This document shows positions 12,761 to 24,430 of a stretch of DNA of 64,000 bases, piece by piece. Positions within the stretch are counted from its first letter, which is position 1. Each line of letters begins with the position of its first letter. The notes under the pieces are model-generated. The model was given only the letters and a program-made list of their open reading frames with translations, was not told the origin of the DNA and searched no databases. The DNA lies in NCBI GenBank assembly GCA_964017045.1, contig OZ024810.1, forward strand, positions 1,088,111-1,152,110, in the 5' to 3' direction. The stretch comes from Omphiscola glabra. Its lineage: Eukaryota; Mollusca; Gastropoda; Lymnaeidae. A program made the position numbers and the translations under genes.

Positions 12761-13377
12761 CTACTTTTTTACCGTCCATTCAATTATCTTTAATTTATAC
12801 CTCATTTCGTCTTACAAATCCAACAATAATATTTTAAATAGTTTTTTAATCCCAACCTCCCACTACTGAGGCGATAGCCACTTCGATTTGTATATGAAAG
12901 CAAAATACAAACTTAAGGCGTTTCAAATAATGCCTTCATTAATTCAACAGAAAAAAAAAATAAATGTGCATAATATAATTAAAGAGTATCTTACCTAGTT
13001 TAAAAATATCCGAAATGGAGAAAAAAAAGTGTGGGGAAAAGTTCTTGCAAAAATTTCAAATATCTTGGAAGCAAGTGGGCGGAGGTACAATGTAAAACTT
13101 CACCGGACGAGATATTGACACTTTAAAAATTGTGAATTTGATTATACCCGTAATGGGTCAACGTATCAAATCTTGAAATTGGAAATATCACGATTCTTAA
13201 CATATTTGTAAGTCAAGAAATTGATGAAAAAGAGTAATAGTCATTTAATAATACCAGTAGACTACGTTTTGTTTAATTCAACGTTTTTAGCGCATCAGGT
13301 CAAGGCTGCACGCCCGCAGCTCGCAACGATTTAGTTGTTTTACACGCCATAAATCATAAACATAATATAAAACGGTA

Positions 13378-13465
13378 AATGTTGAGAGATGGTACCGCTC
13401 ACCCTAACCTGAACCCTAAATCTATCCCGCAAATGACGTCATGGCCACATCTTTCAAAATTAGCC
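13378..13465. repeat. Dispersed repeat, copy 2
   Basis: GAGAGATGGTACCGC, CACCCTAACCTGAACCC and GCAAATGACGTCATGG follow in the order seen at 12405-12620, with the middle deleted. The open frame from 13379 is carried by this repeat and is not a gene. Confidence 0.55.
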
Positions 13466-13669
13466 TGTAAAACTATTCAGAAAACCGAGCTAAGCCACTC
13501 TGGGGCGTCGCTAGGGTTGGTTCCATCAGGGGAATGGCCATTAATTTGCCGCCCCCCCCCCCCCCCCCAAACGAAAAACTACTGTTGGCCGAATATGATC
13601 CCTCTCCATGTATAGAAAAACTCCCACTCGGAGTGGACTGCTCCCATCCCTCCCTCTCCCTTCACTACT

Positions 13670-13775
13670 GAACGCACTTTCAATATTAATTTCGAGCATA
13701 AGACGCAACTGAATTTCGGAGGCAATGTTTCGAAGAAAAAAGTGCATCTTATAGTCCGTAAAATATGGTAAATCT
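13670..13775. mobile_element. Possible DNA-transposon relic
   Basis: Holds the phrases AGCATAAGACGCAACTG and GTGCATCTTATAGTCCG followed by TAAAATATGGTA. The latter resembles widespread invertebrate repeat ends reading TACGGACTATAAGATGCAC. No paired end or target-site duplication was found. Confidence 0.3.
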
Positions 13776-13939
13776 CGCGAATAACATGCTCTCATCCAAG
13801 ACTTAACTGACCACCCACGTTTTAATGGAGTTGGACCATGACATAGGGGCCAACCTGTCTGATGTTATCAAATTCATTGTTAAGGTTGCCCTAAAAAAAA
13901 TCACAATTTAGTAGTACTGACCGGAATCACTGGTCCACC

Positions 13940-14055
13940 CTGCAATGGTTGGCGTCATAAAAATGGTTGGCGTCATATCAATGGTTGGCGTCATATCAAG
14001 GGTTGGCGTCATAACAATGTTTGGCGTCATATCAATGGTTGGCGTCATAACAATA
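13940..14055. repeat. 18-bp minisatellite
   Basis: Six to seven copies of GGTTGGCGTCATATCAAT. From there to about 14740, degenerate phrases (ATCCATAGTATC, GAAAAGTGGATA) suggest an older, eroded array. Confidence 0.85.
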
Positions 14056-15411
14056 GCTGAAACATGACTATAACCAAACAAGGTCTTGTCTCCTTAGTAT
14101 CCATAGAAACCATAGAGATGAAAAGTGGATACATCCACGATGGGCTTGATACTCACGCAATTGAAAAGTGGATGTTTCCTAATTAATTATGGAACACATG
14201 AGCACAAATGAATAATCCAAATTATGGCTGGTATCCATTAAGACTTAAAGTGGATATTGAAACAAAGTTTGCAAACTAATGATTGAAAAAGAGATCAACA
14301 GTTGAAGAATCCAATATGACCGTGTTATCCAAACTTTGGATTTCATCCAAAGTCAAAGAGATATAAGAACTCTGGTTGCAATGCCGTGTAACCACTATAT
14401 CCATTAGAAAAATGTTATGACCCGTAATATTTGTATATCAATATAATCCATTGCGTTGAAAGTGTTTGAGTGGTGACTGGTATGCGTTTATCCATAGTAT
14501 CTGTGATAGCACGTTGATGGATAATGTGAAGATCAGCCGTAATCTTTGTAGATGCATCCTTTTAATCCACAGGGATCGTGGGATCCTTTTAATCCATAAC
14601 ACACAGAAACATGAAATGTTGCCTTCTTGCTGCATTTTATCCACAGTATCCATAAGCATGAAAAGTTAAGGCTTTATATCCACAGTATCCATAAATATGA
14701 ACATTGTATGCTTTATATTCACAGTATCCATAAGCATGATAATTACGTACTCTAAACTGAAATATCTAAAGAGGTGATTGACGTCCACACTAGTAACATA
14801 ATTGATGCACAGACCAGAGCAGGCGAACTTTCTGACAGACACATGTGCCCCACGAAATTAGCGGTTTCGTCAAGCGGAAATCATTGTGAGGCCCGCGGGA
14901 GAGGGGTGAGGGTGGATAGGTGAGAGTAAGGCAACACATATCTTCAAGAACGTTCGACAACTCAGTGGACCGTGCTACCTTGCATGCGCCAAAAACTCAC
15001 AACAAAACGACCTGGGCACACTTCGTCACTAAGTCACAGGGATGGCAGCTTTGCTAACCTAAGAACTGAAGAACTGTTGTTTACAACTCACTTTCCACGC
15101 CACTCTCGCCTCATAGTGGAGTGTGTAGCCAGGCATACAGGAGAAACCTGTGTTGAGAGGAGAGGCCGGGGGGGGGGGGGGAGACCGGCCCCTGGGGGGG
15201 AGGGGCGGTGGAGTCTTACACAACATTAGACGGTACCCTCCCTTTTGATTATGTTGTTATACATGATTCATATCACGTTATGTCAATTGGCTATGTGTGC
15301 CATGATCTTTAGATTATGTTGTTATACATGACTCATATCACGTTATGTCCACTAACTATGTGTGCCATGATCTTTATGAGCTATGCAGGATTGGGAAGGA
15401 ATTACTTAAAG
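14056..15411. other. Intergenic with eroded repeats
   Basis: 14100-14740 is built from scattered copies of TATCCATAAGCATGA-like and AAAGTGGATA phrases. A poly-G tract lies at about 15168-15181. At 15245-15375 a segment containing TTATGTTGTTATACATGA occurs twice. No gene seen. Confidence 0.55.
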
Positions 15412-15745
15412 CTTTTGACTTAAATGCATGACTTAAATTTTTGACTTGGGTGTAAGATTGACTTAAGTTTTTGACTTGGGTGTAAGATTGACTTAAGTTT
15501 TTGACTTGGGTGTAAGTGTAATATTGACTTAAGTTTTTGACTTGGGTGTAAGATTGACTTAAGTTTTTGACTTGGGTGTAAGATTGACTTAAGTTTTTGA
15601 CTTGGGTGTAAGATTGACTTAAGTTTTTGACTTGGGTGTAAGATTGACTTAAGTTTTTGACTTGGGTGTAAGTGTAATATTGACTTAAGTTTTTGACTGG
15701 GATGTATGTATGACTTACATTTTTGACTGGGATGTATGTATGACT
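15412..15745. repeat. 30-bp minisatellite
   Basis: About 11 copies of a 30-bp unit containing TTGACTTAAGTTTTTGACTT then GGGTGTAAGA, with two length variants that insert TGTAA. Its minus-strand Lys/Asn/Leu/Ser frames are periodic artefacts. Confidence 0.93.
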
Positions 15746-15779
15746 TAAGCCAACCAGATGATACACAATCATAACATGG

Positions 15780-16365
15780 TTGATTGTGATGAGAACATTG
15801 ATTGGTTGTCGTGGATTCTTTGATGGGTACCTTGATTGTGATGGGTAATTTGATTGTGATGGTTAATTTGATTGTGATAGGTAATTTGATTGTGATAGGT
15901 AATTTGATTGTGATGGTTACTTTGATTGTGATAGGTAATTTGATTGTGATGGTTAATTTGATTGTGATGGTTATTTGATTGTGATGGGTAATTTGATTGT
16001 GATAGGTAATTTGATTGTGATAGGTAATTTGATTGTGATGGGTAATTTGATTGTGATAGGTAATTTGATTGTGATTTTGATTGCGATAGGTAATTTGATT
16101 GTGATTGTTAATTTGATTGTGATGGGTAATTTGATTGTGATATGTAATTTGATTGTGATGGTTAATTTGATTGTGATGGGTAATTTGATTGTGATAGGTA
16201 ATTTGATTGTGATAGGTAATTTGATTGTGATGGTTAATTTGATTGTGATAGGTAATTTGATTGTGATGGGTAATTTGATTGTGATAGGTAATTTGATTGT
16301 GATATGTAATTTGATTTTGATGGGTAATTTGATTGTGATGGGTAATTTGATTGTGATGGGAAACC
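15780..16365. repeat. 18-bp minisatellite, about 32 copies
   Basis: TTGATTGTGATAGGTAAT repeated about 32 times with TAGG/TGGG/TGGT variants. Open frames on both strands (up to several hundred codons) follow from the 18-bp period. Confidence 0.95.
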
Positions 16366-16849
16366 TTGATTGTAAACAAGACGCGAACAACGCAGCAAAG
16401 CAACGGACGTTACGGCTGAGTGACCTCAACATTATTCTACTGATTGTATGGATTGTATGGATTGTATGGACAGATCAAGTACATGTATAACATTGATAGT
16501 TGCTCAACTGTTACATGTACCATTTATTCCATAAATACAAAATATAACAAAATGGATTGCAAGAAATATGTATCGCCATTCATTGAGATATATAGTAATA
16601 ATAATAATAATCATAATTATAATAATAATATTTAAAATAATAATAATAAAGTCAGTGAATGAATTCGTATGCTCAAACAGTGTTCATCTTTAAATTAAGT
16701 TCAAACTCAAATGTCGCTCATCCCCTTAGAGATTCCATGGCGTAATTAGGGAGCACGGTGACCGGGGGGGCTCAGTTATAAGGGATAACGTGACCAACTT
16801 TTCCTAATCCAGAGGCGGATTCTGGGAAAGGATGAACATAGAAGGGTGC

Positions 16850-17140
16850 TAGGTAACATCTCCTTCACATCAGCTCCCTGTGCAGGTGTAAAGTGACATC
16901 TCATCAATATCATCTCCTTGTGCAGGGTGTGAAGTGACATCTCATCAATATCATCTCCCTCTGCAGGGTGTGAAGTGACATCTCATCAATATCATCTCAC
17001 TGTGTAGGTTGTAAAGTGACATCTCATCAATATCATCTCAATGTGCAGGGTGTGAAGTGACATCTCATCAATATCATCTCACTGTGCAGGGTGTGAAGTG
17101 ACATCTCATCAATATCATCTCCCTGTGCAGGGTGTGGAGT
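16850..17140. repeat. 41-bp minisatellite
   Basis: Seven copies of a 41-bp unit containing GAAGTGACATCTCATCAATA and TGCAGGGTGT, just downstream of the 3' end of minus-strand gene A. Confidence 0.92.
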
Positions 17141-17174
17141 GGAGGAAACTACGAACAGCACGATATGTCACAAA

Positions 17175-17365
17175 CTCCATGTCAATGGCCTCCACTGTAT
17201 CCATGTCAATGGACGTCACAGTATCCATGAAAATGAACTCCACTGTATTCATGTCAATGGATGCCAAAATATCCATGAAAATGGATTCCACTATATCCAT
17301 GTCAATGGACGTCATAATATCCATGTCAATTGACGTCATAATATCCATGTCATTGGATGTCACTT
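17175..17365. repeat. 24-bp minisatellite
   Basis: About eight copies of a 24-bp unit with the core ATCCATGTCAATGGACGTCA, some with AAAA in place of TCAA. It ends about 75 bp downstream of gene A's stop codon. Confidence 0.88.
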
Positions 17366-17439
17366 TAAATCGCATGCATGATTAACAACATCCTCATAAA
17401 TTTCATGTAATATTTGACCTTTTTGGATGCCACTTTCGG

Positions 17440-20087
17440 TCATACATCCATCCTCAGACCAACATCCTTCCTCGGGTCAACATCCTTCCTCGGGTCAACA
17501 TCACACTGCTCGCCCATCCACTGTTTGATATCGTAAGTCTTGGGTTCAAAGTTCACTGAGGCCACAGCATCGCATACATCTTGAAAGACATTCGTCCTCG
17601 GCAGGACTCGGTACTGATCTTTCCTTTCCAACAATCGACCGTGGGCCACCGGGTCTGATGCCAGAGTCTTCAAACGCAGGGCCAGCTCTTTAGGGCTCGT
17701 AAACCAATCGGCGTTGATGAAGGTGTCGTTGGGGAGGAGATGGTCGTATCTAGCCCCGCCTCTCACGACGGGGATCACGTGGTTGTCACCGGTGTAGGTC
17801 TTGAAGAATTTCTCCGAGACGTAGTCGGCGCAGAAGGTGTTCTCGAAGGCGATGTAGAACTTGTACTCGCTCAAGATGGCCGCCGTAGTGCATCCGGTCC
17901 CGTTGCCACGGGAGCACTTGGGCGTCATACCACAGCGGCCATAGATGTCAACTGAAATGTACTTCTGTTGATCAGAGAAAGGGAATAATAAAACGAAGAA
18001 GATTGAGGAGAAATAGAAGAAGTAGGTAGACAAAATCCTCTTACACTTGGTGAGTTTATTCATTTAAATAATTTGTCATAAATAGCTTAAATTAAAAAAA
18101 CAAACATTTTCCCACAAGTGGATCAATCAAACTCGGGTATTGAACACGTAGTTGGGTTATGGCCTTGTAATATAGGAATGACCTTGCACTTGGGCGGTGA
18201 CATTGTAATATAGGAATGACCTTGCACTTGGACGGTGACATTGTAATATAGGAATGACCTTGTACCTGGGCAATGAAATTGTAACACAGGAATGGCTCTG
18301 AAGACATGAAATGAAACCCACCTGCATATTTCTGACATAATTTTCCCTTTTAGAATCTGTGTGACAATGGCTGACTAGCCACACCGCCATCTTGTTTCTC
18401 CTTCTAGCAATATCCGCTGGGAAATAATAAGGTTAATATTCATAATTCAACTTTTATACTTATAATAAGGTATATTAAATAAATCATTTATAATGACAAC
18501 TAGTGAACAGTACCGTCTCAAATTTACTCTCTTTTTTTTTCTTCTTTACAAGACAATGCGCCATCTTAAGACAGTGCATCATCTTAAGACAGTGCATCAT
18601 CTTAAGACAGTGCATCATCTTAAGACAGTGCATCATCTTAAGACAGTGCATCATCTTAAGACAGTGCATCATCTTAAGACAGTGCATCATCTTAAGACAG
18701 TGCATCATCTTAAGACAGTGCATCATCTTAAGACAGTGCATCATCTTAAGACAGTGCATCATCTTAAGACAGTGCATCATCTTAAGACAGTGCATCATCT
18801 TAAGACAGTGCATCATCTTAAGACAGTGCATCATCTTAAGACAGTGCATCATCTTAAGACAGTGCATCATCTTAAGACAGTGCATCATCTTAAGACAGTG
18901 CATCATCTTAAGACAGTGCATCATCTTAAGGCAGTGCGCCATCTCCATGATGTCAATCGTGCCAACAAATGATGCCTTCCATGAACTTTGTTTGATGGCA
19001 CTACAGATATTAAGGCATCATCACGACAGTTTGAGACAGAGTTATAAAAACGTTGTTTCTCAAACTGTGGTACAATAGTATTACATTTTCACCCCCCCCC
19101 CTCTTTTTTTCTCTTTTTCTCTACCCCGTGGGTTCCCAGAATGCAAAAAAATACAAAACGCAGATGACATGTACTGTTTGAATGAAAATATTGATAAAAG
19201 CAAGTTTTAATAGTTGATTTTTGGTTTTCACGACACATAAAAACACTCTTGATATATTACTGGGAGACCGGGGGGTCTCAAACAATAGCTGGAAACACTC
19301 ACTGTAGTTCGGCCTCTTACTAGGGGGAATGGGTTCAAGCCTCAGTGAACCGTAGGGCCAGAAGATGTCCGAGGTGGTCAAGTAGGTGGCCGTCATGTTG
19401 AAGGACCGTCTCCAGGCAGAGTTATCTGAGGGAGGTAACAACTTTCCACTTTATGTTTCATTTGTAACGGTGGTTTTTTAGGTGGTATTTTTAAAAATTT
19501 ATTCGTTGGGTGGACTTTTGTACAGCAAACAGAGAGGAGAGATAGCAAGGGAACAGAAACAATGGATTTTTGTGCAGCAAACAGAGAGGAGAGATAGCAA
19601 GGGAACAGAAACAATGGACTTTTGTACAGCAAACAGAGAGGAGAGATAGCAAGGGAACAGAAACAATGGACTTTTGTACAGCAAACAGAGATGAGAGATA
19701 GCAAGGGAACAGAAACAATGGACTTTTGTTCAGCAAACAGAGATGAGAGATAGCAAGGGAACAGAAACAAGTGCAGAAGGAAGTGAGTGAGAGAAGGACT
19801 GATAGAGAGAGAGAAAGAGAGAGAGAGAAAAGGACTGATAGAGAGAGAGAGAAAGAGAAGGACTGATAGAGAGAGAGAGAGAGAGAAGGACTGATAGAGA
19901 GAGAGAGAGAGAAGGACTGATAGAGAGAGAGAGAGAGAGAGAAGGACTGATAGAGAGAGAGAGAGAGAAGGACTGATAGAGAGAGAGAGAGAAGGACTGA
20001 TAGAGAGAGAGAGAGAAGGACTGATAGAGAGAGAGAGAGAGAGACAAGGACTGATAGAGAGAGAGAGAGAGAGAGAGAGACAAGGAC

Positions 20088-20118
<31 letters not shown>

Positions 20119-20259
20119 AGGACTGATAGAGAGAGAGAGAAGGACTGATAGAGAGATAGAGAGAGAAGGACTGATAGAGAGAGAGAAAGAGAGAGAGAGT
20201 GAGAGAAGGACTGATAGAGAGAGAGAGAGAAGGACTGATAGAGAGAGAGAGAGAAGGAC

Positions 20260-20298
<39 letters not shown>

Positions 20299-20432
20299 AG
20301 GACTGATAGAGAGAGAGAGAGAGAGAGAGACAAGGACTGATAGAGAGAGAGAGAGAGAGACAAGGACTGAAAAGAGAGAGAGAGAGAGAGAGAGAGACAA
20401 GGACTGATAGAGAGAGAGAGAGAGACAAGGAC

Positions 20433-20464
<32 letters not shown>

Positions 20465-21024
20465 AAGGACTGATAGAGAGAGAGAGAGAGAGACAAGGAC
20501 TGATAGAGAGAGAGAGAGAGAGACAAGGACTGATAGAGAGAGAGAGAGACAAGGACTGATAGAGAGAGAGAGAGAGAGAAAGAGAGACAAGGACTGATAG
20601 AGAGAGAGAGAGAGAGAGAGACAAGGACTGATAGAGAGAGAGAGAGAGAGAGAGACAAGGACTGATAGAGAGAGAGAGAGAGAGAGAGAGACAAGGACTG
20701 ATAGAGAGAGAGAGAGAGAGAGAGAGACAAGGACTGATAGAGAGAGAGAGAGAGAGACAAGGACTGATAGAGAGAGAGAGAAGGACTGATAGAAAGATAG
20801 AGAGAGAAGGACTGATAGAGAGAGAGAAAGAGAGAGAGAGTGAGAGAAGGACTGATAGAGAGAGAGAGAGAAGGACTGATAGAGAGAGAGAGAGAAGGAC
20901 TGATAGAGAGAGAGAGAAGGACTGATAGAGAGAGAGAAGGACTGAGAGAGAGAGAGAGAGAGAAGGACTGATAGAGAGAGAGAGAGAAGGACTGATAGAG
21001 AGAGAGAGAGAAAGAGAAGGACTG

Positions 21025-21055
<31 letters not shown>

Positions 21056-22614
21056 AGGACTGATAGAGAGAGAGAGAGAAGGACTGATAGAGAGAGAGAG
21101 AGACAAGGACTGATAGAGAGAGAGAGAGAGAGACAAGGACTGATAGAGAGAGAGAGAGAAGTACTGATAGAGAGACAGAGAGAGAGAGAGAGAATGAGCA
21201 AAGGTCATGTATTAAAAGAAAGATTTGGTAGAGGGCGTGTTTAAATAAGGGCATTTATAATGAGATACTAGTTTCAGTAAACATGAGAGAGAAATAGAGA
21301 GGCAAAGAAAGACAGATAGAGAGGGAAAGAGAGAGAGAAACAGAACGAGAAAGAGAAAGAAAGATAGAAAGAGGAAAACAGATAGAGAAAGAGATAGAGA
21401 GAGAAAAAGAGAGAGAAATAGAGAGAGAGATAAATAGAGAGAAAGAAATAGAGAGAAAGAAATAGAGAGAAAGAAATAGAGAGAGTGAAAGAAAGGAAAA
21501 GAGAGAGAGGGAGAGGGAGAGAGAGAAAGAGAAAAGAGAAAAAGTTGTAAAATGGGTAATACGTAGAGAGAATGTCCAATGACACCCCAGAGGAAGACGT
21601 GTCAAGGGAAGACCTGGGCTTAGATGGATGGATGATGGGGAAAAAGATCTACAACAACTGGGAATCCAAGCATGGAAAAGAAAAGCATTAGTTAGGTCTG
21701 AGTGGAAGGAAGTGGTGAGGGCTGGATAATGGGTACTAAATATTTAACATTTTTCAACAAAGAGCGATAGACGAGATTACACATGATTCAAATCTACGAT
21801 GCTGACCGTTAGCCAAAATGCCCTTGTAATGGACGGGTGCCTCCATGCTGTACATGACGTAGATCTGACCAGCCCAGCGATGCTTAGGTTTGTGCCTGTT
21901 CAGAAGGTGGGCCCCCATGGCGAGGACCACATCGGTCGTCTCAGTGACGGCGCCCTCTCGGAACTCACAGTGCTTTGAAGACTTCACTGCGACGTTCAGG
22001 GTGTCTCGGAGCCACTCAGGGGTGTTAATCAGGTTGATAATGATGGGCGCAACGGAAGTCATTTTATTCCAGAGGCGCCCGAGTGAACCATGGGCTTCTC
22101 GGGTTGCGTTCCCACAAAAGCGAGATTCTGTGCACTTTGACGTCGTGTTGAACGTCCTTATGACGTCATCGGAAGTCGTAGATTTGACGTCGATCGCATC
22201 CGTGCTATTTTTAGACATAAGTGTTGTTCTTCTAGGAATACTTTCCATTGGGGGAGTAGCCTTACGTTTAAAATGTTCTGTTTTTGCCTCCAATTTCAGT
22301 GTTGTATTCCCCTCAACACAAACCACGTACTGACTTGGTAAGCACAGTTGATTTAACGTTACCGCTTGGGGATTAGAATGCGAACCCTCGCCAATGGTCT
22401 CACTTGTGGTTTCGCCTATGGTCTCGCCAATGGTCTCACCAATGGTCTCACTGGCATTCGTCCTAGACGAGCCGTTGCTAGCTTCAACTCGAAACGGTTC
22501 CAGGGCTATGACGTGGACGTCTGGGTGGAATCGATCCGCGAAGAGATCAAGGAGTAGAATCGTCAATGCGGTCACTATCGTGACGACGGCGAAAATCTGC
22601 TTCCCGGTCAACAT
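17440..22614 (-). CDS. GT10 alpha-1,3-fucosyltransferase (gene A)
   Basis: Predicted Golgi type II enzyme moving fucose from GDP-fucose to N-acetylglucosamine of glycans. Exons in transcript order are 22614-21807, 19425-19303, 18416-18322 and 17964-17440, with phases 1, 1, 0 and GT-AG junctions; conceptual length 516 aa. Residues about 7-25 form the membrane anchor (FAVVTIVTALTILLLDLF). A stem follows with short ETIGE repeats. Exon 1 ends with the N-terminal GT10 block (RWAGQIYVM..EAP). Exon 2 has FNMTATYLTTSDIFWPYG. Exon 3 has WLVSHCHTDSKRENYV. Exon 4 has VDIYGRCG and the GDP-fucose signature FYIAFENTF..DYVSEK (379-394) followed by VIPVVRG. The C-terminus ends in short DVDPRK repeats. Exon 3 is too short for a simple ORF scan; it was placed by phase and by its twin in gene B. 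The start is the first ATG before the anchor, and a 5' UTR exon is possible. The acceptor specificity (core or antennal) cannot be read. It lies head to head with gene B. Confidence 0.92.
18170..18305. repeat. 38-bp minisatellite in gene A intron 3
   Basis: Three to four copies of a unit containing TGTAATATAGGAATGACCTT. The array begins about 17 nt inside the intron, downstream of the exon 3 donor at 18321. Confidence 0.85.
18546..18935. repeat. 18-bp minisatellite in gene A intron 2
   Basis: Twenty-one almost perfect copies of CATCTTAAGACAGTGCAT. Only the end units differ (CGCC, AAGGC). All three plus frames and one minus frame stay open purely through periodicity. Confidence 0.96.
19080..19130. 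repeat. Poly-C and T-rich tract
   Basis: A C-run followed by CTCTTTTT-type sequence in gene A intron 2. On the gene's sense strand it is purine-rich. Confidence 0.6.
19510..19780. repeat. 52-bp minisatellite in gene A intron 1
   Basis: Five copies of a unit containing GGACTTTTGTACAGCAAACA and GAGATAGCAAGGGAACAGAA, leading directly into the GA-rich array. Confidence 0.93.
19790..21195. repeat. 1.4-kb (GA)n array with an AAGGACTGAT spacer
   Basis: Runs of GA dinucleotide separated at irregular intervals by AAGGACTGATA or ACAAGGACTGATA, about 45-50 times. The plus strand is almost wholly purine and gene A's sense strand almost wholly pyrimidine. Long Ser/Leu open frames here are artefacts. A second GA-rich block (21280-21540) has no spacer. 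Confidence 0.95.
21280..21540. repeat. Purine-rich simple repeat
   Basis: GAGA/GAAA simple sequence in gene A intron 1, less regular than the preceding array and without its spacer. Confidence 0.85.
21589..21729 (+). mobile_element. Non-LTR retrotransposon C-terminal fragment
   Basis: Translates without interruption for 46 codons to a stop at 21727-21729. It contains GRPGLRWMDDGEKDLQQLG then IQAWKRKALVRSEWKEVVR. This is the familiar C-terminal tail (GRPRLRW.D....DL..LGI..W...A.DR..W) of endonuclease/reverse-transcriptase LINE proteins. It is a 5'-truncated insertion inside gene A intron 1 on the opposite strand. The clade (RTE-like or other) is not resolved. Confidence 0.75.
22380..22465 (-). 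repeat. 12-bp coding repeat in the gene A stem
   Basis: Tandem GGTCTCACCAATGGTCTC-type units on plus encode repeated (S)ETIGE in the stem between membrane anchor and catalytic domain. Copies vary in number of TIGE blocks but keep the frame. Confidence 0.8.
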
Positions 22615-22639
22615 TGTGTTTACCTAACTGGGACCAACG

Positions 22640-23080
22640 GAGGCATCAGGGCCCGCGGGGGGGGGGGGGCATCAGGGCGGGGGAGAGAGTGTGAGGAGCA
22701 GGTGGTTACCTACACTGGGACCAATGTGGGCATCGGAGTCGGGGGGGGGGGGAGAAAGAGGAGCAGGTGCTTACCTACATTGGGACCAACGGGGGGGGGG
22801 GGATCAGGGCGGGGGAGAGAGAGAGAGAGGAGCAGGTGGTTACCTACATTGGGACCAACGGGGGAGGAGGCATCAGGGCGGGGAGTGAGAGAGGAGCAGG
22901 TGGTTACCTACATTTAGACCATTGGGGACATCAGGGCGGGGGAGAGAGAGAGGAGCAGGTGGTTACCTACATTGGGACCAACGGGGGGGGGGGGGGCATC
23001 AGGGCGGGGAGAGAGAGAGGAGCAGGTGGTTACCTACATTTAGACCATGGGGGGGGCATCAGGGTGGGGGGCATCAGGTG
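22640..23080. repeat. Minisatellite with poly-G tracts upstream of gene A
   Basis: Six to seven copies of a roughly 60-75-bp unit containing GGTTACCTACATTGGGACCA and CATCAGGGCGGGG, with G-runs of 8-13 that vary between copies. The copy nearest gene A reaches to within a few bases of its start codon. On the gene's sense strand each unit carries TAG|GTAACC, a donor-like phrase. Confidence 0.85.
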
Positions 23081-23284
23081 GTAGACTAAATCATTGTTTG
23101 TTTTAGGGCGGTGTTGAAGTTGTTCTTTTAGAATTACTACTTCTCGGGACTGTAGAATGTTGTACAAAATATTGTGTAGAATGTTGTACAAAATATTGTG
23201 GCCTTTCTACTACTGTCACTGGGCATTTTTTAGGCTTTCTATGAACTACATCCAAGTTAGCATTCACATAGGTCATGCTTCTGT

Positions 23285-23590
23285 GTCCAGTGAGCTGTGT
23301 CCAGTGAGCTGTGTCCAGTGAGCCGTGTCCAGTGAGCCGTGTCCAGTGAGCCGTGTCCAGTGAGCCGTGTCCAGTGAGCCGTGTCCAGTGAGCCGTGTCC
23401 AGTGAGCCGTGTCCAGTGAGCCGTGTCCAGTGAGCCGTGTCCAGTGAGCCGTGTCCAGTGAGCCGTGTCCAGTGAGCCGTGTCCAGTGAGCCGTGCCCAG
23501 TGAGCCGTGTCCAGTGAGCCGTGTCCAGTGAACCGTGTCCAGTGAGCCGTGTCCAGTGAGCTGTGTCCAGTGAACTGTGTCCAGTGAGCT
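23285..23590. repeat. 14-bp minisatellite
   Basis: About 22 copies of GTGTCCAGTGAGCC, with CTG/CCG variants at the edges, in the region between genes A and B. The next 500 bp (23591-24115) shows no gene or array. Confidence 0.95.
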
Positions 23591-24119
23591 ATATCAGACG
23601 CTAACGAAAGAACAAACCAATTAGAATAATAATCAACAAATACAATATTAAAAATTGTTTAAAAACCTTTAAAAGACAACTCTTATGGTAATTTCAATAA
23701 GGGGAAAAAATTTTAAAAGAATTATTTTTTTTTTAGTTGTACAAGAATCTGTTATGGTTAATATGAGAAGTGGGGCATTATTTTGTGCACAATCGATGCA
23801 CTGGTGTTAACTTATCTATATTATGTTTCCGATTCTAACTTCCCCTTCACATATTTACAAATGATCGGTAAAGCAAGAAATCATCAAATGTCGATAGGTT
23901 AGACGCATCCCTGGAATTAAGCCAAATGTTGAAATGGGTGTTCACTAGGAATTGTTGTGCACCGAGTATTGCGCGGTGCGTCTTGTATGCTAATTTGATT
24001 GATGAACGTTCGTTCACGCCATGACGTTGGTGACGTAATTTTATTGTAATTGTGACGTTGTGTATATTAGTCTGTATTTGGTGTACGCGCTGAATGAAGG
24101 TTGATCTAAATTCTACTAC

Positions 24120-24430
24120 CTTTAGTGAGCTGTGTTGTACATGTGTACAGCCTGATAGAGAGCTGTGTTATACAAATGTACAACCTGATAGATAGCAGTT
24201 TTATACATGCGTTTGATTCATTGTACAGCCTGATAGAGTGCTGTGTTATACATGTGAACAGCCTGATAGAGTGCTGTGTTATACATATGTACAACCTGAT
24301 AGAGAGCTGTGTTATACATGTGTTTGATTCATTGTACAGCCTGATATAGTGCTGTGTTATACATGTGAACAGCCTGATAGAGGGCTGTGTTATACATGTG
24401 TTTGATTCATTGTACAGCCTGGTAGAGAGA
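24120..24430. repeat. Degenerate compound minisatellite
   Basis: Phrases AGCCTGATAGAGAGCTGTG and TTATACATGTGTTTGATTCA alternate in blocks of two lengths about eight times. Confidence 0.85.

Noticed and set aside
15420..16490. Long His/Asn/Gln/Ile/Thr frame (327 codons) and overlapping frames
   Set aside because: Periodic frames through the 30-bp and 18-bp arrays; open on both strands at once.
18503..19078. Cys/Ile/Leu/Arg/Gln repeat protein, and His/Leu/Lys/Thr/Val repeat protein
   Set aside because: Frames of the 18-bp array in gene A intron 2.
19393..21254. Minus-strand open frames of about 490-600 codons rich in Ser and Leu
   Set aside because: They read straight through the (GA)n array in all three minus frames; no start context, domains or splice logic.
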